Shown piece after piece: positions 43,480-52,709 of a stretch of 64,000 nt of DNA. A program made the position numbers and the translations under genes. Origin of the DNA: Chloroflexota bacterium (GTDB taxonomy: Bacteria > Chloroflexota > UBA11872 > VXOZ01); assembly GCA_022824225.1 (NCBI GenBank), contig JAJEAH010000063.1:1-64000 (forward strand), given 5' to 3'. How positions within the stretch are numbered: position 1 is the stretch's first letter; each line of letters opens with the position of its first letter. The notes below the pieces were generated by a model. It did not search any database and was not told where the DNA came from. It was given only the letters and a program-made list of their open reading frames with translations.

Positions 43480-44736
43480 ATGTCGCAGGAGACCAAGAAG
43501 CGCGTCTCAATCCCGTTTCTGTCCCGCATCAGCCTTTTCTGGCTGGGCCTCTCAACCGTTTGGGCGGGCCTGAATATCGTCTATCTGCCCGACCGAGTGG
43601 AAACACTCGTCGGCTCCGCGAACAAGGGCACATTTCTCGGCCTGTTGGTTTCAACCGGTCTCGTGGTCGCCATAGTTGTCCAGCCGCTCATGGGCGCGGT
43701 GAGCGACCGCACGACCGCACGCTGGGGTCGGCGCAAGCCTTACATGCTCTTGGGCTCACTTGTAAGCGCCCTCTTTCTCCTGCTCATGGCCGCAGTCAGC
43801 ACGTATGCCTTGCTGTTTGCGGTTGTGATTCTACTCCAGATTTCGGCCAATAGCGCGCACGGACCGTACCAGGGCATCATTCCCGATCTGGTGCCACAGA
43901 ACCAGCGGGGACGCGCCTCAGGGTTCTTCGGTCTCGCCAATCAAATCGGAATCCTGTTAGGTGCGCTTGTGGCAGGGCAGTTCTTGGATCGCGGACAGCC
44001 CGGCAATTACCTCTTCGTCGCTGCTGGCGTCCTTGTTTTCGTGGCAGTGGTCTCGGCGCTCACAATCCGCGAAGAGCCCTTAACGGAAAAACCGGAGTTT
44101 GCCGGCGTATTGAGCGAGTTTCGCAAACGCCTTGCGGAGCTACGCACAAGACCCGGGTTTGCCTGGATTTTACTCTCCCGCTTGTTCTTCTTCATGGGGT
44201 TGCTTGCAGCAGACCAGATTCTCCTCTTCTTTGTGGAAGAGCGCTTGGGGCTGGAAGAGAATTCCGGTCTCTACGTAACCATGGCGTTAGCGGTATTGAT
44301 CGTCGTCGCCGGGGCATTTACCGTACCTGCAGGTTGGATCTCAGACCGCATGGACAGGCGCCGGCTCATCTTTACTGCATGCGGTGTAGGAGTCCTGGCG
44401 TCGCTAACCTTGCTCTTTGCGACCAATATCCCCATGCTGCTCATCAGTTTCGCGCTGCTTGGGGCGGCGGTGGGAATCTTTGTCTGCTCCGATTGGGCGC
44501 TAGCGATCGATCTCATGCCGGATCCCAAAGCGCCGGGCCTGTATATGGGCCTTACCAACCTGGCAACCGGCGGCGGAGACGCGCTGGCGAGCCTCAGCGC
44601 GGGCGTGGTGCTGGACACTTTCAACAGGATGCAGCCGCTCCTGGGCTACACTGCCGTATTCACCATGATGGCGGGGTTCTTTGCGCTCAGCGCGGCAATC
44701 ATACTCAGGGTGCCAAAGGTCTACACTGGGGAATAA
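43480..44736 (+). CDS. MFS transporter, SLC45/GPH-like (copy 1)
   Basis: This 418-residue, 12-helix transporter starts at ATG 43480 after GAGGGAGGAAC. MFS loop motifs are clear: GAVSDRTTARWGRRKPYMLLG between helices 2 and 3 and GWISDRMDRRRLI in the second half, with IPDLVPQNQRGRASG between helices 4 and 5. This resembles the SLC45/GPH-type sugar transporters. It lies 110 bases after the membrane protein gene. The other copy at 45372 is closely similar along its whole length. Confidence 0.9.
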   Translation: MSQETKKRVSIPFLSRISLFWLGLSTVWAGLNIVYLPDRVETLVGSANKGTFLGLLVSTGLVVAIVVQPLMGAVSDRTTARWGRRKPYMLLGSLVSALFLLLMAAVSTYALLFAVVILLQISANSAHGPYQGIIPDLVPQNQRGRASGFFGLANQIGILLGALVAGQFLDRGQPGNYLFVAAGVLVFVAVVSALTIREEPLTEKPEFAGVLSEFRKRLAELRTRPGFAWILLSRLFFFMGLLAADQILLFFVEERLGLEENSGLYVTMALAVLIVVAGAFTVPAGWISDRMDRRRLIFTACGVGVLASLTLLFATNIPMLLISFALLGAAVGIFVCSDWALAIDLMPDPKAPGLYMGLTNLATGGGDALASLSAGVVLDTFNRMQPLLGYTAVFTMMAGFFALSAAIILRVPKVYTGE

Positions 44737-44799
44737 CATCTGTTGCCTCGCCCGCCAGAACCAGGCGGTGAACACTCAGGCCGGAGTGGGCAACGCAGA

Positions 44800-45308
44800 C
44801 GCCGCGAGACTGTGGTTGGGGGAAGGTGCGTGAAGTGAGCGGCCAGTCATCAGCGGCGCGGCGCAAGTTGTGGAAAGGCACGACCTTAGCCTCGGGGTTT
44901 ACAAGTGAAAGTATGTGCGCGAGATCGGCATGTGCTTGAACGACGCAACCGCTAAAGGATGAGTTCCTCGTGGTCATCTTGGCTAAGCTGCTGGCCTATT
45001 GTGCTTGGATGGCGTCACGCGCCAAATAATTCTCCGTCACTATTGACTACGGGTCAGCCATGGCGGGTGTCGTGGGACTTCCTAGACACTCCACGATGCA
45101 CAGGGACGCCTCAACCGCACGCTGCATTCTCGGTGGAATCGTGGTGTCGCTCGTTGCGGTCATTATGCAAATGCGTAAAGTCAAGCTCCACCGCAACTTC
45201 AATCACACTGATTTGTATCACGATATACAAATCAGTGCGTGTTGCCTCTTTTACAAAGGCGGGCGACTGTTGGAAGATTATAAGGAACGGATAGAAGGTT
45301 CTACGTGA
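44800..45308 (+). pseudogene. Decayed paralogue of the DUF6962-like membrane protein
   Basis: This stretch aligns with 42860-43340 of the intact gene. From about 44835 the frame matches codon by codon: RRKLWKGTTLA at the start, LLAYCAWMA, IDYGSAMAGVVG, and GGIVVSLVAVIMQMRKVKLH at the end. Two in-frame stops break it: TGA at 44937-44939 where the intact gene has TGC (Cys), and TAA at 45027-45029 where it has TTT. A frame change occurs near 44825-44835, and the N-terminal part is eroded. The open 3' piece from 45060 could still be translated but lacks the first helices. It sits before the second MFS gene, mirroring the intact gene order. Confidence 0.9.
45206..45237. repeat. Perfect 13-bp inverted repeat inside the pseudogene
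   Basis: CACTGATTTGTAT (45206-45218) and its exact complement (45225-45237) flank a 6-base loop. The matching site in the intact gene is only a weak imperfect palindrome. It lies 135 bases before the second MFS gene. Confidence 0.75.
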
Positions 45309-45371
45309 AAGCGCTATTCGTGGATACTCGGCATCGAAACACGCACCAATCACCAAGGGTAAGGATTGCCA

Positions 45372-46673
45372 ATGTCGCGTAGAGACCTAAAGCCAGTATC
45401 ATTGCCGTACTTAGCGCGGCTCAGCCTCTTTTGGCTGGGCATCTCCACCGCTTGGGCGGGACTGTACGTTGTCTACCTGCCGGACCGCGTGGAGACACTC
45501 ATGGGTTCAGCGCAGAAGGGCACGTATCTTGGCATCTTGGTTTTTGTGGGTCTCCTCGTTGCCGTAGTCGTGCAGCCCGTCATGGGCGGCGTGAGTGACC
45601 GCAGCATGGCGCGCTGGGGCCGCCGCAGACCCTACATGCTTATCGGCTCGCTCGTCAGCGCGCTCTTCCTGCTGCTCATGGCTGCTGTGAGCAACTACGC
45701 TCTGCTCTTGGCAATGGTTATCCTGCTCCAGGTCTCCGGCAATAGCGCGCTAGGGCCGTATCAAGGCATCGTCCCGGATCTCGTGCCGGCAAGCCAGCGG
45801 GGACGCGCCTCGGGATTCTTGGGCCTCGCAAAGCAATTGGGAACGTTGTTCGGGGCGTTTGCCGCGGGAATGTTCCTTGACCGCGGCTCTCCCGGCGGTT
45901 ACCTATTCGTGGCTGCCGCCGTGCTTGTCTTTGTGGCGGTTGTCTCGGCGGTAACCATTCACGAGGATCCGCTGGAAGAAAAGCCTGAATTCTCCGGCGT
46001 CTTCGACGAGCTGCGCACCCGCATCGCCGAGTTGAAAGAGCGACCGGGCTTTGCCTGGGTGCTCTTCTCGCGGCTGTTCTTCTTTATGGGGCTGCTCGCG
46101 GGGAACCAATTGCTGCTCTTCTTCATCCGTGAGCGCCTGGGCATCAGCGAAGACAGCGCAGGACTGAACGTGACCATCGCGCTTGGCGTCCTCATCGGCG
46201 TGGCGGCGATAATCTCCATACCGGCCGGCTGGGTAGCGGATCGCACGGACAGACGTAGGCTGGTACTTGCCTCCTGCAGCATGGGAGTGCTTGCCTCCCT
46301 TTTCTTGATCTTCACAACGAGCTTTCCCATGCTGCTCGTCGGCTTTTCGATACTGGGGGTAGCGGTAGGCATTTTCATTACTGCCGATTGGGCCTTAGCA
46401 ATCGACCTCTTACCCGATCCCAAAGCAGCCGGGCTCTACATGGGTCTAACGAATCTGTCCACATCCGGCGGCGACGCCCTCGCCAGTCTGACCGCGGGCG
46501 TGGTGCTGGACATCTTCAACGGCATCCAGCCGCTCTTGGGCTACCCCGCCGTCTTCACTATGATGGCATTCTTCTTTGCGCTTGGCGGCGCGACAATCCT
46601 GAAAGTGCCGAAGAGCTACACTGAGACGGCGGATCAGACGCCGCCGCGGGAGCCGACCCGCAAAATCACGTGA
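45372..46673 (+). CDS. MFS transporter, SLC45/GPH-like (copy 2)
   Basis: The 433-residue paralogue of the transporter at 43480 starts at ATG 45372 (TTG 45366 also in frame). It carries the same motifs: GGVSDRSMARWGRRRPYML, VPDLVPASQRGRASG, GWVADRTDRRRLV and GLYMGLTNLSTSGGDALAS. It adds about 15 polar C-terminal residues. Both copies look intact, unlike the adjoining membrane-protein gene of this unit. Differing residues in the helices leave room for different substrate preference. Confidence 0.9.
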   Translation: MSRRDLKPVSLPYLARLSLFWLGISTAWAGLYVVYLPDRVETLMGSAQKGTYLGILVFVGLLVAVVVQPVMGGVSDRSMARWGRRRPYMLIGSLVSALFLLLMAAVSNYALLLAMVILLQVSGNSALGPYQGIVPDLVPASQRGRASGFLGLAKQLGTLFGAFAAGMFLDRGSPGGYLFVAAAVLVFVAVVSAVTIHEDPLEEKPEFSGVFDELRTRIAELKERPGFAWVLFSRLFFFMGLLAGNQLLLFFIRERLGISEDSAGLNVTIALGVLIGVAAIISIPAGWVADRTDRRRLVLASCSMGVLASLFLIFTTSFPMLLVGFSILGVAVGIFITADWALAIDLLPDPKAAGLYMGLTNLSTSGGDALASLTAGVVLDIFNGIQPLLGYPAVFTMMAFFFALGGATILKVPKSYTETADQTPPREPTRKIT

Positions 46674-46865
46674 GAGAAGCGCTCAAACTTGGCTATGCGG
46701 TTTGTGGTGCGCGGCACAAAGGGGATGCGCCGTTTGGTGCAGGAGTTGAGGGGGGGCCGCCACGTCGCAAGGGCTGCGGAGAAGAAAGACGCGCCCGCGG
46801 TCGATACTAGGAAACGGCAGTCCGCGCGGCAGGAAACGCGGCTCGCGATGTGAAGCGCAACCGGC

Positions 46866-48221
46866 CTACGCCAGCGCGCCGCCCTTTTGCGCCACCAGCA
46901 TTTCTTGCAGTGTGCGCCGGTCCACGTGCTCATCCGGCTCGACGCCGTCCATCGGACACACACCCGCCGGACACACCTTCTCGATGATGTGGGCTTCGTA
47001 CTCTTGGCGGAAATTCCGCACGGTGCTCACCACGGGCCACGGCGCAAACTGGCCGAGCCCACAGAACGACGCGCCCATCATGTCCTGCGACGCATGTTCG
47101 ATGAGATCCATGGTGTCGGGCGCCGCCACGCCGTGGCGCACGCGCTCCACCAGAGAGCGGAGCACCCGGGTGCCGTCGCGGCAGGGGAAGCAGAAGCCGC
47201 ACGATTCCTCTTCGAAGAACGTCGCGTCGCGGATTGCCGCATCCACCACACACGTGCGGTCGTCCATCACGATGACGCCTGAAGTGCCAAGAATCGTGCC
47301 GGCCTCTTGCACCGGTTTGAAGTCCAGCACGAGGTCGATCATGTCGGCGGGCAGAATTGCGCTGGAGGCGCCGCCGGGCTTCCAGGCTTTCAGTTCGCGG
47401 CCCTGCCAGACGCCGCCGCCATGGTCGTAGATCAAGTCCCGTGCGGTGGTGCCTATGGGCAACTCGTATGCGCCGGGGCGCTCCACGTGACCGGAGAGAC
47501 AGTAGATATTCAGGCCGGCGCCGCCATTAACACCCAGCTTGTTCCACCATTCGCCGCCGTTCAAGACGATTGCGGGCAGGTTGGATAGGGTTTCCACGTT
47601 ATTGATGAGGGTAGGCTTGCCAAAGAGGCCTTCGTTGGCGGGAAATGGCGGCCGCGCCCGGGGATAGCCCCGCTTGCCTTCCAGGGAATTCATGATTGCC
47701 GTCTCTTCGCCGCAAATGTACGCGCCCGCGCCGCGACGCACGTAGACTTCCACTGAAAATTCGCTGCCCAGGACGTTCTGACCCAGGAAGCCGTGTTCAT
47801 ACGCCTGCCGGACCGCCTCTTTCACCCGCTCGTATGCCAGGAAGTACTCGCCCCGGATATAGATGAAGATGATCGAGCAGCCGGTGGCGTAGGCGGCCAG
47901 CGCGCAGCCCTCCACCAGCAGGTGGGGGTCTTCTTCCCCGATTATGCGGTTGGAAAACGTGCCCGGTTCGCTTTCGTCGAAATTGCACAGGACGTACTTA
48001 GGTTCGCCCTGCGCCCCTAACAGGAAACGCCATTTCATAGCGGTAGGAAAACCGGCGCCGCCGCGGCCCCCCATATTGGCTGCTTCCACTTCACCATGGA
48101 CGTCCGTCGGCGACAATTCCGTCAGCGCCTTACGCAGCGCGGCGTAGCCGTCATGCGCCTGGTAAGAGGCTATGTCTTGAGAATTCTCGTTATGTATCCG
48201 CCGCAGACAGACCTGTTCCAT
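46866..48221 (-). CDS. nuoF: NuoF-like NADH dehydrogenase flavoprotein subunit
   Basis: The 451-residue protein has the full NuoF layout: GRGGAGFPTAMKW (about residues 52-64, FMN/NADH site), GAGAYICGEETAIMNSLEG, and the [4Fe-4S] motif CGFCFPCRDGTRVL with the distant fourth Cys in ASFCGLGQFAPWP. It ends with EKVCPAGVCPMDG. It accepts or donates hydride from NAD(H) and passes electrons through N3-type iron-sulfur. The nuoE gene lies just upstream; no other Complex I gene is nearby. NuoEF pairs also serve formate dehydrogenases, hydrogenases and bifurcating enzymes. Confidence 0.93.
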   Translation of the reverse strand: MEQVCLRRIHNENSQDIASYQAHDGYAALRKALTELSPTDVHGEVEAANMGGRGGAGFPTAMKWRFLLGAQGEPKYVLCNFDESEPGTFSNRIIGEEDPHLLVEGCALAAYATGCSIIFIYIRGEYFLAYERVKEAVRQAYEHGFLGQNVLGSEFSVEVYVRRGAGAYICGEETAIMNSLEGKRGYPRARPPFPANEGLFGKPTLINNVETLSNLPAIVLNGGEWWNKLGVNGGAGLNIYCLSGHVERPGAYELPIGTTARDLIYDHGGGVWQGRELKAWKPGGASSAILPADMIDLVLDFKPVQEAGTILGTSGVIVMDDRTCVVDAAIRDATFFEEESCGFCFPCRDGTRVLRSLVERVRHGVAAPDTMDLIEHASQDMMGASFCGLGQFAPWPVVSTVRNFRQEYEAHIIEKVCPAGVCPMDGVEPDEHVDRRTLQEMLVAQKGGALA

Positions 48222-48260
48222 GCCTCACGCTCCTCGCGGTCGCCGCTTCACTGCCGCGCT

Positions 48261-48755
48261 CTACTCACTGCCGGCAATGGCTGAGACCTTGGCTTGTACT
48301 TTCTGCAATGCCTCCGCCGGCGAGACCCCGCCCACGGCGACCTCATTGACCAGCAGCGCGGGCGCTTGCTCGCACAGCCCCAGACACATCACCTCTTCTA
48401 CCTCGAAGTCCTCCGGCTGGGCCGCCGCGGCCTCTTCCAATGTATGCAGTACCTCCTGGGCGCCGCGCAGGTGGCATGACAGATTCACGCACACGCGGGC
48501 GATGACAGGGGGCTTGGGCTCAAAGAAGAACATCGTATAGAAGGTCGCAACGCCGTAGAGTTGCGCTTTGGTAATGCCCAACTCTTCCGCCACCATGCCC
48601 ACGGCCTGAGGCTCCAAATACCCGAACTGGCGCTGTACCGCATGGAGCATGTCAAGCGTAGCGCCGGGCTCCTGGGCGCACTCCTTGATTTCGCGCCGCA
48701 GAGCCGCATACTTAGCGGCGGCAGCGCTGTCTACTTCGCCCGGTTGCGTGGCCAA
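48261..48755 (-). CDS. nuoE: NuoE-like thioredoxin-fold [2Fe-2S] subunit
   Basis: The 164-residue protein starts at TTG 48755 after a GGAGGAA site. The N-terminal helical part (LDMLHAVQRQFGYLEPQ) and FYTMFFFEPKP are typical. The [2Fe-2S] cysteines are C89 and C94 (CVNLSC) and C124 and C128 (CLGLC). It forms the flavoprotein module with NuoF, whose gene starts 40 bases downstream. Confidence 0.94.
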   Translation of the reverse strand: MATQPGEVDSAAAAKYAALRREIKECAQEPGATLDMLHAVQRQFGYLEPQAVGMVAEELGITKAQLYGVATFYTMFFFEPKPPVIARVCVNLSCHLRGAQEVLHTLEEAAAAQPEDFEVEEVMCLGLCEQAPALLVNEVAVGGVSPAEALQKVQAKVSAIAGSE

Positions 48756-48820
48756 TGACGTTCCTCCACTGTGCTTGCCTGCCGGCGGCGGACCCGCTCA
48801 CCAGGCGGTCGAACCGACCG

Positions 48821-49837
48821 CTAATCCCGCTTGGCAAAGATGTCCATGTCGCTACTGTGACCGGGAGCCAGCCGCGCATCGGGGTTAATATACCGTACTG
48901 CTTGATTTACTGCCATGGCCGCCTCGGATGCGCCGCACGCAATAAGATTGATCTTGCCTTCGTATGCGGCAATGTCGCCGGCGGCGTAGACGCCGGGGCG
49001 GCTGGTCACCATGGTTGCCGGGTCTACCTTGATGCCCTTTCTGCCCTCCAGCTCAACTCCCCACTTGCGTATGACGGTGGTATCCATGAGAAACCCGACG
49101 CAGATGAGGATGACGTCCACGTCCAGATCGAAGGTCTCTTTGGACGAAAGATTGACGATAGTAACGCCGGTTAGCTTGCCGTCGGATACGTGTAGTTCTT
49201 GCGCCTCGTGCCGGGGGAAATGGACATCCACATTGGATTCGAACACCAGCTTGACCGTGGCTTCATGCGCTTGCCACACCGGTAGGCGGTGAATGAGCGT
49301 GACCATCTTGGCGACTTCATCCAAGGCTAGCGCCCAGTCCAGCGCCGAATCCCCCCCGCCAATTACCAGGACACGCTTGTCGCGAAACAAATCCATATTC
49401 TTGACGGTGTAGAAGATCTGCTTGTCTTCGAACGGTTCGACGCCCGCCAGTCTGAGCTTCCGGGGGGCGAACGCGCCGTTCCCGTTGGCGATTAGTACAG
49501 ACTTGCTGCGAAACTCTTCGCCGCTTTGGGCGCGGAGCACGTAGATGCCGTCATCCTCATCGAAGTCAAGAATCTTCTGGGAAAGATGGACCGGATACTG
49601 CCATTGGTTGGCTTGCTCGTACATGGCGGCAACGAGGTTTTTGGCGAGTATCGCGGGGAACCCGGCCATATCGTAGACGAATTTCTCCGCATAGAGGGCG
49701 GCCAGCGCGCCGCCCAACTCGTCCATCGCTTCCACGAGTTGTGCATCGAGACCGCGCACACCGGCGTAGAATAGCCCGAACAATCCCGTCGGCCCCCCGC
49801 CGATGATCGTGAGGTCTTTTACGCCATTCTCGCTCAT
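48821..49837 (-). CDS. Ferredoxin/flavodoxin-NADP reductase, TrxR-like type
   Basis: The 338-residue flavoenzyme resembles the thioredoxin-reductase-like ferredoxin-NADP reductases (type 2, YumC-like). FAD motif: LTIIGGGPTGLFGLFYAG at the N-terminus; NADP motif: VLVIGGGDSALDWALAL. The CxxC redox pair of true thioredoxin reductase is absent. C-terminal GVYAAGDIAAYEGK is the second FAD site. It sits between glcF and nuoE in one direction, so it may exchange electrons between ferredoxin and NADP(H) in the same pathway. Confidence 0.93.
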   Translation of the reverse strand: MSENGVKDLTIIGGGPTGLFGLFYAGVRGLDAQLVEAMDELGGALAALYAEKFVYDMAGFPAILAKNLVAAMYEQANQWQYPVHLSQKILDFDEDDGIYVLRAQSGEEFRSKSVLIANGNGAFAPRKLRLAGVEPFEDKQIFYTVKNMDLFRDKRVLVIGGGDSALDWALALDEVAKMVTLIHRLPVWQAHEATVKLVFESNVDVHFPRHEAQELHVSDGKLTGVTIVNLSSKETFDLDVDVILICVGFLMDTTVIRKWGVELEGRKGIKVDPATMVTSRPGVYAAGDIAAYEGKINLIACGASEAAMAVNQAVRYINPDARLAPGHSSDMDIFAKRD

Positions 49838-49969
49838 GTCTAAGAGCTCCTTCCTGAGTTCGCGTTCGCGCCTGGTAATGTGTTTGCTTGAGTTCTGCCC
49901 TGCGGCAGGGCGCGTAATCCTTCCCCCGAATGGACACGTGCGAATAGAGCGGTCGCATACCGGCCAGGG

Positions 49970-51319
49970 TCACCCCTTGGCCTCTTCCTCCGCGGCCTGA
50001 TACGCCTGCTCCAGCAATTCCATAGTATGGATTGACCGCGTGGCGACCCCCGCCGCCGCCAGGGCGCTGTCCATCTGCAGCATGCACCCCGGATTGCCCA
50101 CGGCAACGTAGTCCGCGGCCGTGGCTTCTATGTTCACAACTTTCGGCGCCACGACGCGCTGCGACATATCCGCCTGCACGATGTTGTAGATGCCGGCGCT
50201 GCCGCAACAGTGGTCCGAATTCTTCATCTCCACAAACTCCAGTCCCGGAATCGCTTGAAGCAAAGCGCGCGGCTGGTCGCGAACGCGCTGCCCGTGCGCC
50301 AGGTGGCACGCGTCCTGATAGGTCACGCGCTTTTCGATTGCGCCAAACTTCGTGTCGATTTCGATTTCGGTCAAGTATTCGCTAATATCCTTGACCCGCG
50401 CCGCGAAGGCCCGCGCCCGCTCCGCGTAGGCCGGGTCGTTCTCCAGCAGGTCGCCATATTCTTTCAGCGCCGTGCCGCATCCGGCGGCGTTACTGATGAT
50501 TACGTCTAAATCGTACGGCTCGAACGCGTCGATGTTTCTCCGGGCCAAGTCCTGCGCCGTTTGGCGAGCGCCGGCGTGCACGCCCAATGCGCCGCAGCAA
50601 CGCTGCTGTTTGGGTATGACCACCTCACACCCATTGCGTTGGAGCACGCTCACGGTTGCGCGGTTCGTGTCGCCAAAGAAGTAGGGCATGACGCAGCCGG
50701 TAACAAACCCCACGCGGTGTTTCGTCCGGCCGCGGGCCGGCGCCACTTCGGTGTTCGGCGCGGCGTAGAACGTGCGGGAGAGTTTGGGCAACAGCGCTTC
50801 CGCCTGCCCAAACTGGCCGAACAGCCGCAGGACGCCGCTGCGGCGCACGAGCGCCTGGAGTCCCGCTAACTGGTAGAACCGGAGCAATGCGGCCAGCGCG
50901 CGCAGGCGGCCGGGAAACGGAAAGACCTGCTTGAAGACGAGCCAGCGCACGAAGCGGGCCGTCAGTCCGCCGGGACGCACCCGGATGGCTTCCCCCCGCG
51001 CCGCCTCGATTATCTTGCCATACTGTACGCCCGATGGGCAGGCGGTCTCGCAGGCACGGCAGTCAAGACACAGGAATATGTGCTTGAGAAATGTGTCGTT
51101 GATGGGTATGCGCTCTTCTTTGGCCGCCTTGGCCAGATAGATGCGGCCCCGGGGACTCTCCATTTCCAGCCCGGTCTCGCGGTACGTCGGGCAGGCGTTG
51201 AGACACAGACCGCAGTGGACGCATTGGGCCAGGTCTTCGTCCGTGAGACCCTCGAAGCGTACCCGTTCGTCTTCGTTGTCGGGGATTACGAGCCCCGGCG
51301 TTTCAGTGTCAGTCTTCAC
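49970..51319 (-). CDS. glcF: Glycolate oxidase-type iron-sulfur subunit (GlcF)
   Basis: Start GTG 51319 follows GGAGCGA and gives 449 residues; GTG 51352 is an alternative. Two ferredoxin-like [4Fe-4S] motifs, CVHCGLCLNACP and CLDCRACETACP, are followed by two CCG-domain motifs, CCGALGVH and CCGSAGIYN, that bind a non-cubane or heterodisulfide-type cluster. The protein passes electrons from a flavin dehydrogenase to the respiratory chain or a soluble acceptor. It overlaps or abuts the glcE end, and the set glcD-glcE-glcF is co-directional. Confidence 0.92.
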   Translation of the reverse strand: MKTDTETPGLVIPDNEDERVRFEGLTDEDLAQCVHCGLCLNACPTYRETGLEMESPRGRIYLAKAAKEERIPINDTFLKHIFLCLDCRACETACPSGVQYGKIIEAARGEAIRVRPGGLTARFVRWLVFKQVFPFPGRLRALAALLRFYQLAGLQALVRRSGVLRLFGQFGQAEALLPKLSRTFYAAPNTEVAPARGRTKHRVGFVTGCVMPYFFGDTNRATVSVLQRNGCEVVIPKQQRCCGALGVHAGARQTAQDLARRNIDAFEPYDLDVIISNAAGCGTALKEYGDLLENDPAYAERARAFAARVKDISEYLTEIEIDTKFGAIEKRVTYQDACHLAHGQRVRDQPRALLQAIPGLEFVEMKNSDHCCGSAGIYNIVQADMSQRVVAPKVVNIEATAADYVAVGNPGCMLQMDSALAAAGVATRSIHTMELLEQAYQAAEEEAKG

Positions 51320-51354
51320 ACTCGCTCCATCGCTGCCATACCTCGCGCCCACGC

Positions 51355-52695
51355 CTAAATGCCGCCGACAAAACGCCCGGGATTGAGAATGTGACCGGGA
51401 TCGAAGGCGCGCTTGATACTGCGCATCGCGGCCAGTCCCTGCGGGTGCGGCCCCCACACGTCACAGGCCGCCTTGAGGGCTTGCGAGCCCCGTTGCAGCA
51501 CGAGGCTGCCGCCGTGCTCCTGGCTGACAGCGCGCGCGTGTTGCACCAGGCCATCCAGGCCTTCCAAGGACGATTCCTGCTCGCGAGCAGCGTGCCGTGC
51601 CCCGGCGGCTCGGCGCACAATGCACTTCAGCGAGCCGTTCAGGGGATCACCGACTACCATCGCCTCGCCGCCCACCGCGGCCGCACTCCGCATCAAGTCT
51701 CCGTAGACGTGATGGGTAGCGGTCGGCACAGCGCTGGCCTTGAGCGCCGCGTCCGGCGCGTCGGGCTCCCAGCCCAAGTCTACGCACTCCTGCCACAGCG
51801 CCGCGCCGGCATCAGGACCGATTTTCTCGATGGCGGCAGCGCCCGCTGCCGTCCCCGTAGCTTCCGCGTCGCGCGCCTGCCGCGCCACGGCGCTCTCCCC
51901 GCCCAAGAACCGCACCAGCAGCACGTGAGGGCCATTCGCTTTGCCCAGCACTCGCTGCTGCGCGGCTTCATTCATGACGGCCGCGGCCGTAGGCAAATGG
52001 GCGCGCAGGTCGAGGCCCGCCGCAAATGCAGCATGGGAATCTTCGAACGCGCACAGCAACGTCACGTCCGCGTCAGGCAGCGGATGTACTTTGAACGTAG
52101 CCGAGGTGATGACGCCTAGCGTGCCCAGCGCCCCGACGTGCAGTTTGTGCAGCCCAAAGCCGGCCACGTTCTTCACTACTTCACCGCCGCTCTTGACCAG
52201 CGTGCCGTCGCCCTGCACAAACTGCAGCCCCATTACCAGGTCTTTTGCGGTGCCAAATGCGTAGCGTAGCGGGCCGTGGGCGTTGGCCGCCACGACCCCG
52301 CCCACGGTTGCTCGGGCGGGATAGGGAACGTCCAGGGGCAACGTTTGATTGTGGGCGCGGAGCGTTGCCTGCAAGTCGGCCAGCGTTACGCCCGCCTCCG
52401 CCGTGACGATAAGATCAGCGGGTTCGTAGCCAGTGACGGCGTCGAGGCCCGTGGTGCGCAGAGCGACGTCCGCGGCGGCGGGCGGACCACCCACGTCGAG
52501 CATCGTGCCGCCGCCAACGATCAGGGTTGCCGCTCCTACCCTTGCCAGCTCCGCAACCACTGCCGCCAGCGCGGGCGCCGACGAGGGCGCAACGCTGAGA
52601 CCGGGCCGCTTGCCATCCACGCTTGGCGTATCGCCGGTTATTGCCTCCGGCGAGGCAATGTCGGCAAGCCGGGTGTGAAGCGTCTCAGTCTGCAA
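51355..52695 (-). CDS. glcE: Glycolate oxidase-type FAD subunit (GlcE)
   Basis: The best start is TTG 52695, after AGGA and just after the glcD stop, giving 446 residues; the open frame continues upstream inside glcD. FAD_binding_4 motifs: VGGGTMLDVGGPPA, PARATVGGVVAANAHGPLRY and GTLGVITSATFKV. The end reads FDPGHILNPGRFVGG, the usual C-terminus of these proteins. It lacks the catalytic C-terminal domain length of GlcD and is the auxiliary flavin subunit of the oxidase. Confidence 0.9.
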   Translation of the reverse strand: MQTETLHTRLADIASPEAITGDTPSVDGKRPGLSVAPSSAPALAAVVAELARVGAATLIVGGGTMLDVGGPPAAADVALRTTGLDAVTGYEPADLIVTAEAGVTLADLQATLRAHNQTLPLDVPYPARATVGGVVAANAHGPLRYAFGTAKDLVMGLQFVQGDGTLVKSGGEVVKNVAGFGLHKLHVGALGTLGVITSATFKVHPLPDADVTLLCAFEDSHAAFAAGLDLRAHLPTAAAVMNEAAQQRVLGKANGPHVLLVRFLGGESAVARQARDAEATGTAAGAAAIEKIGPDAGAALWQECVDLGWEPDAPDAALKASAVPTATHHVYGDLMRSAAAVGGEAMVVGDPLNGSLKCIVRRAAGARHAAREQESSLEGLDGLVQHARAVSQEHGGSLVLQRGSQALKAACDVWGPHPQGLAAMRSIKRAFDPGHILNPGRFVGGI

Positions 52696-52709
52696 GGGGA
52701 TTTTGCATC

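Noticed and set aside
44937-44939. TGA at a Cys codon of the membrane-protein paralogue as a selenocysteine codon
   Set aside because: A second in-frame stop (TAA at 45027) and a frame change upstream show that the copy is decayed; no SECIS-like stem follows the TGA.
46866-48755. nuoEF as part of a Complex I operon
   Set aside because: No other nuo genes are on either side; neighbours are a ferredoxin-NADP reductase gene and glc genes.
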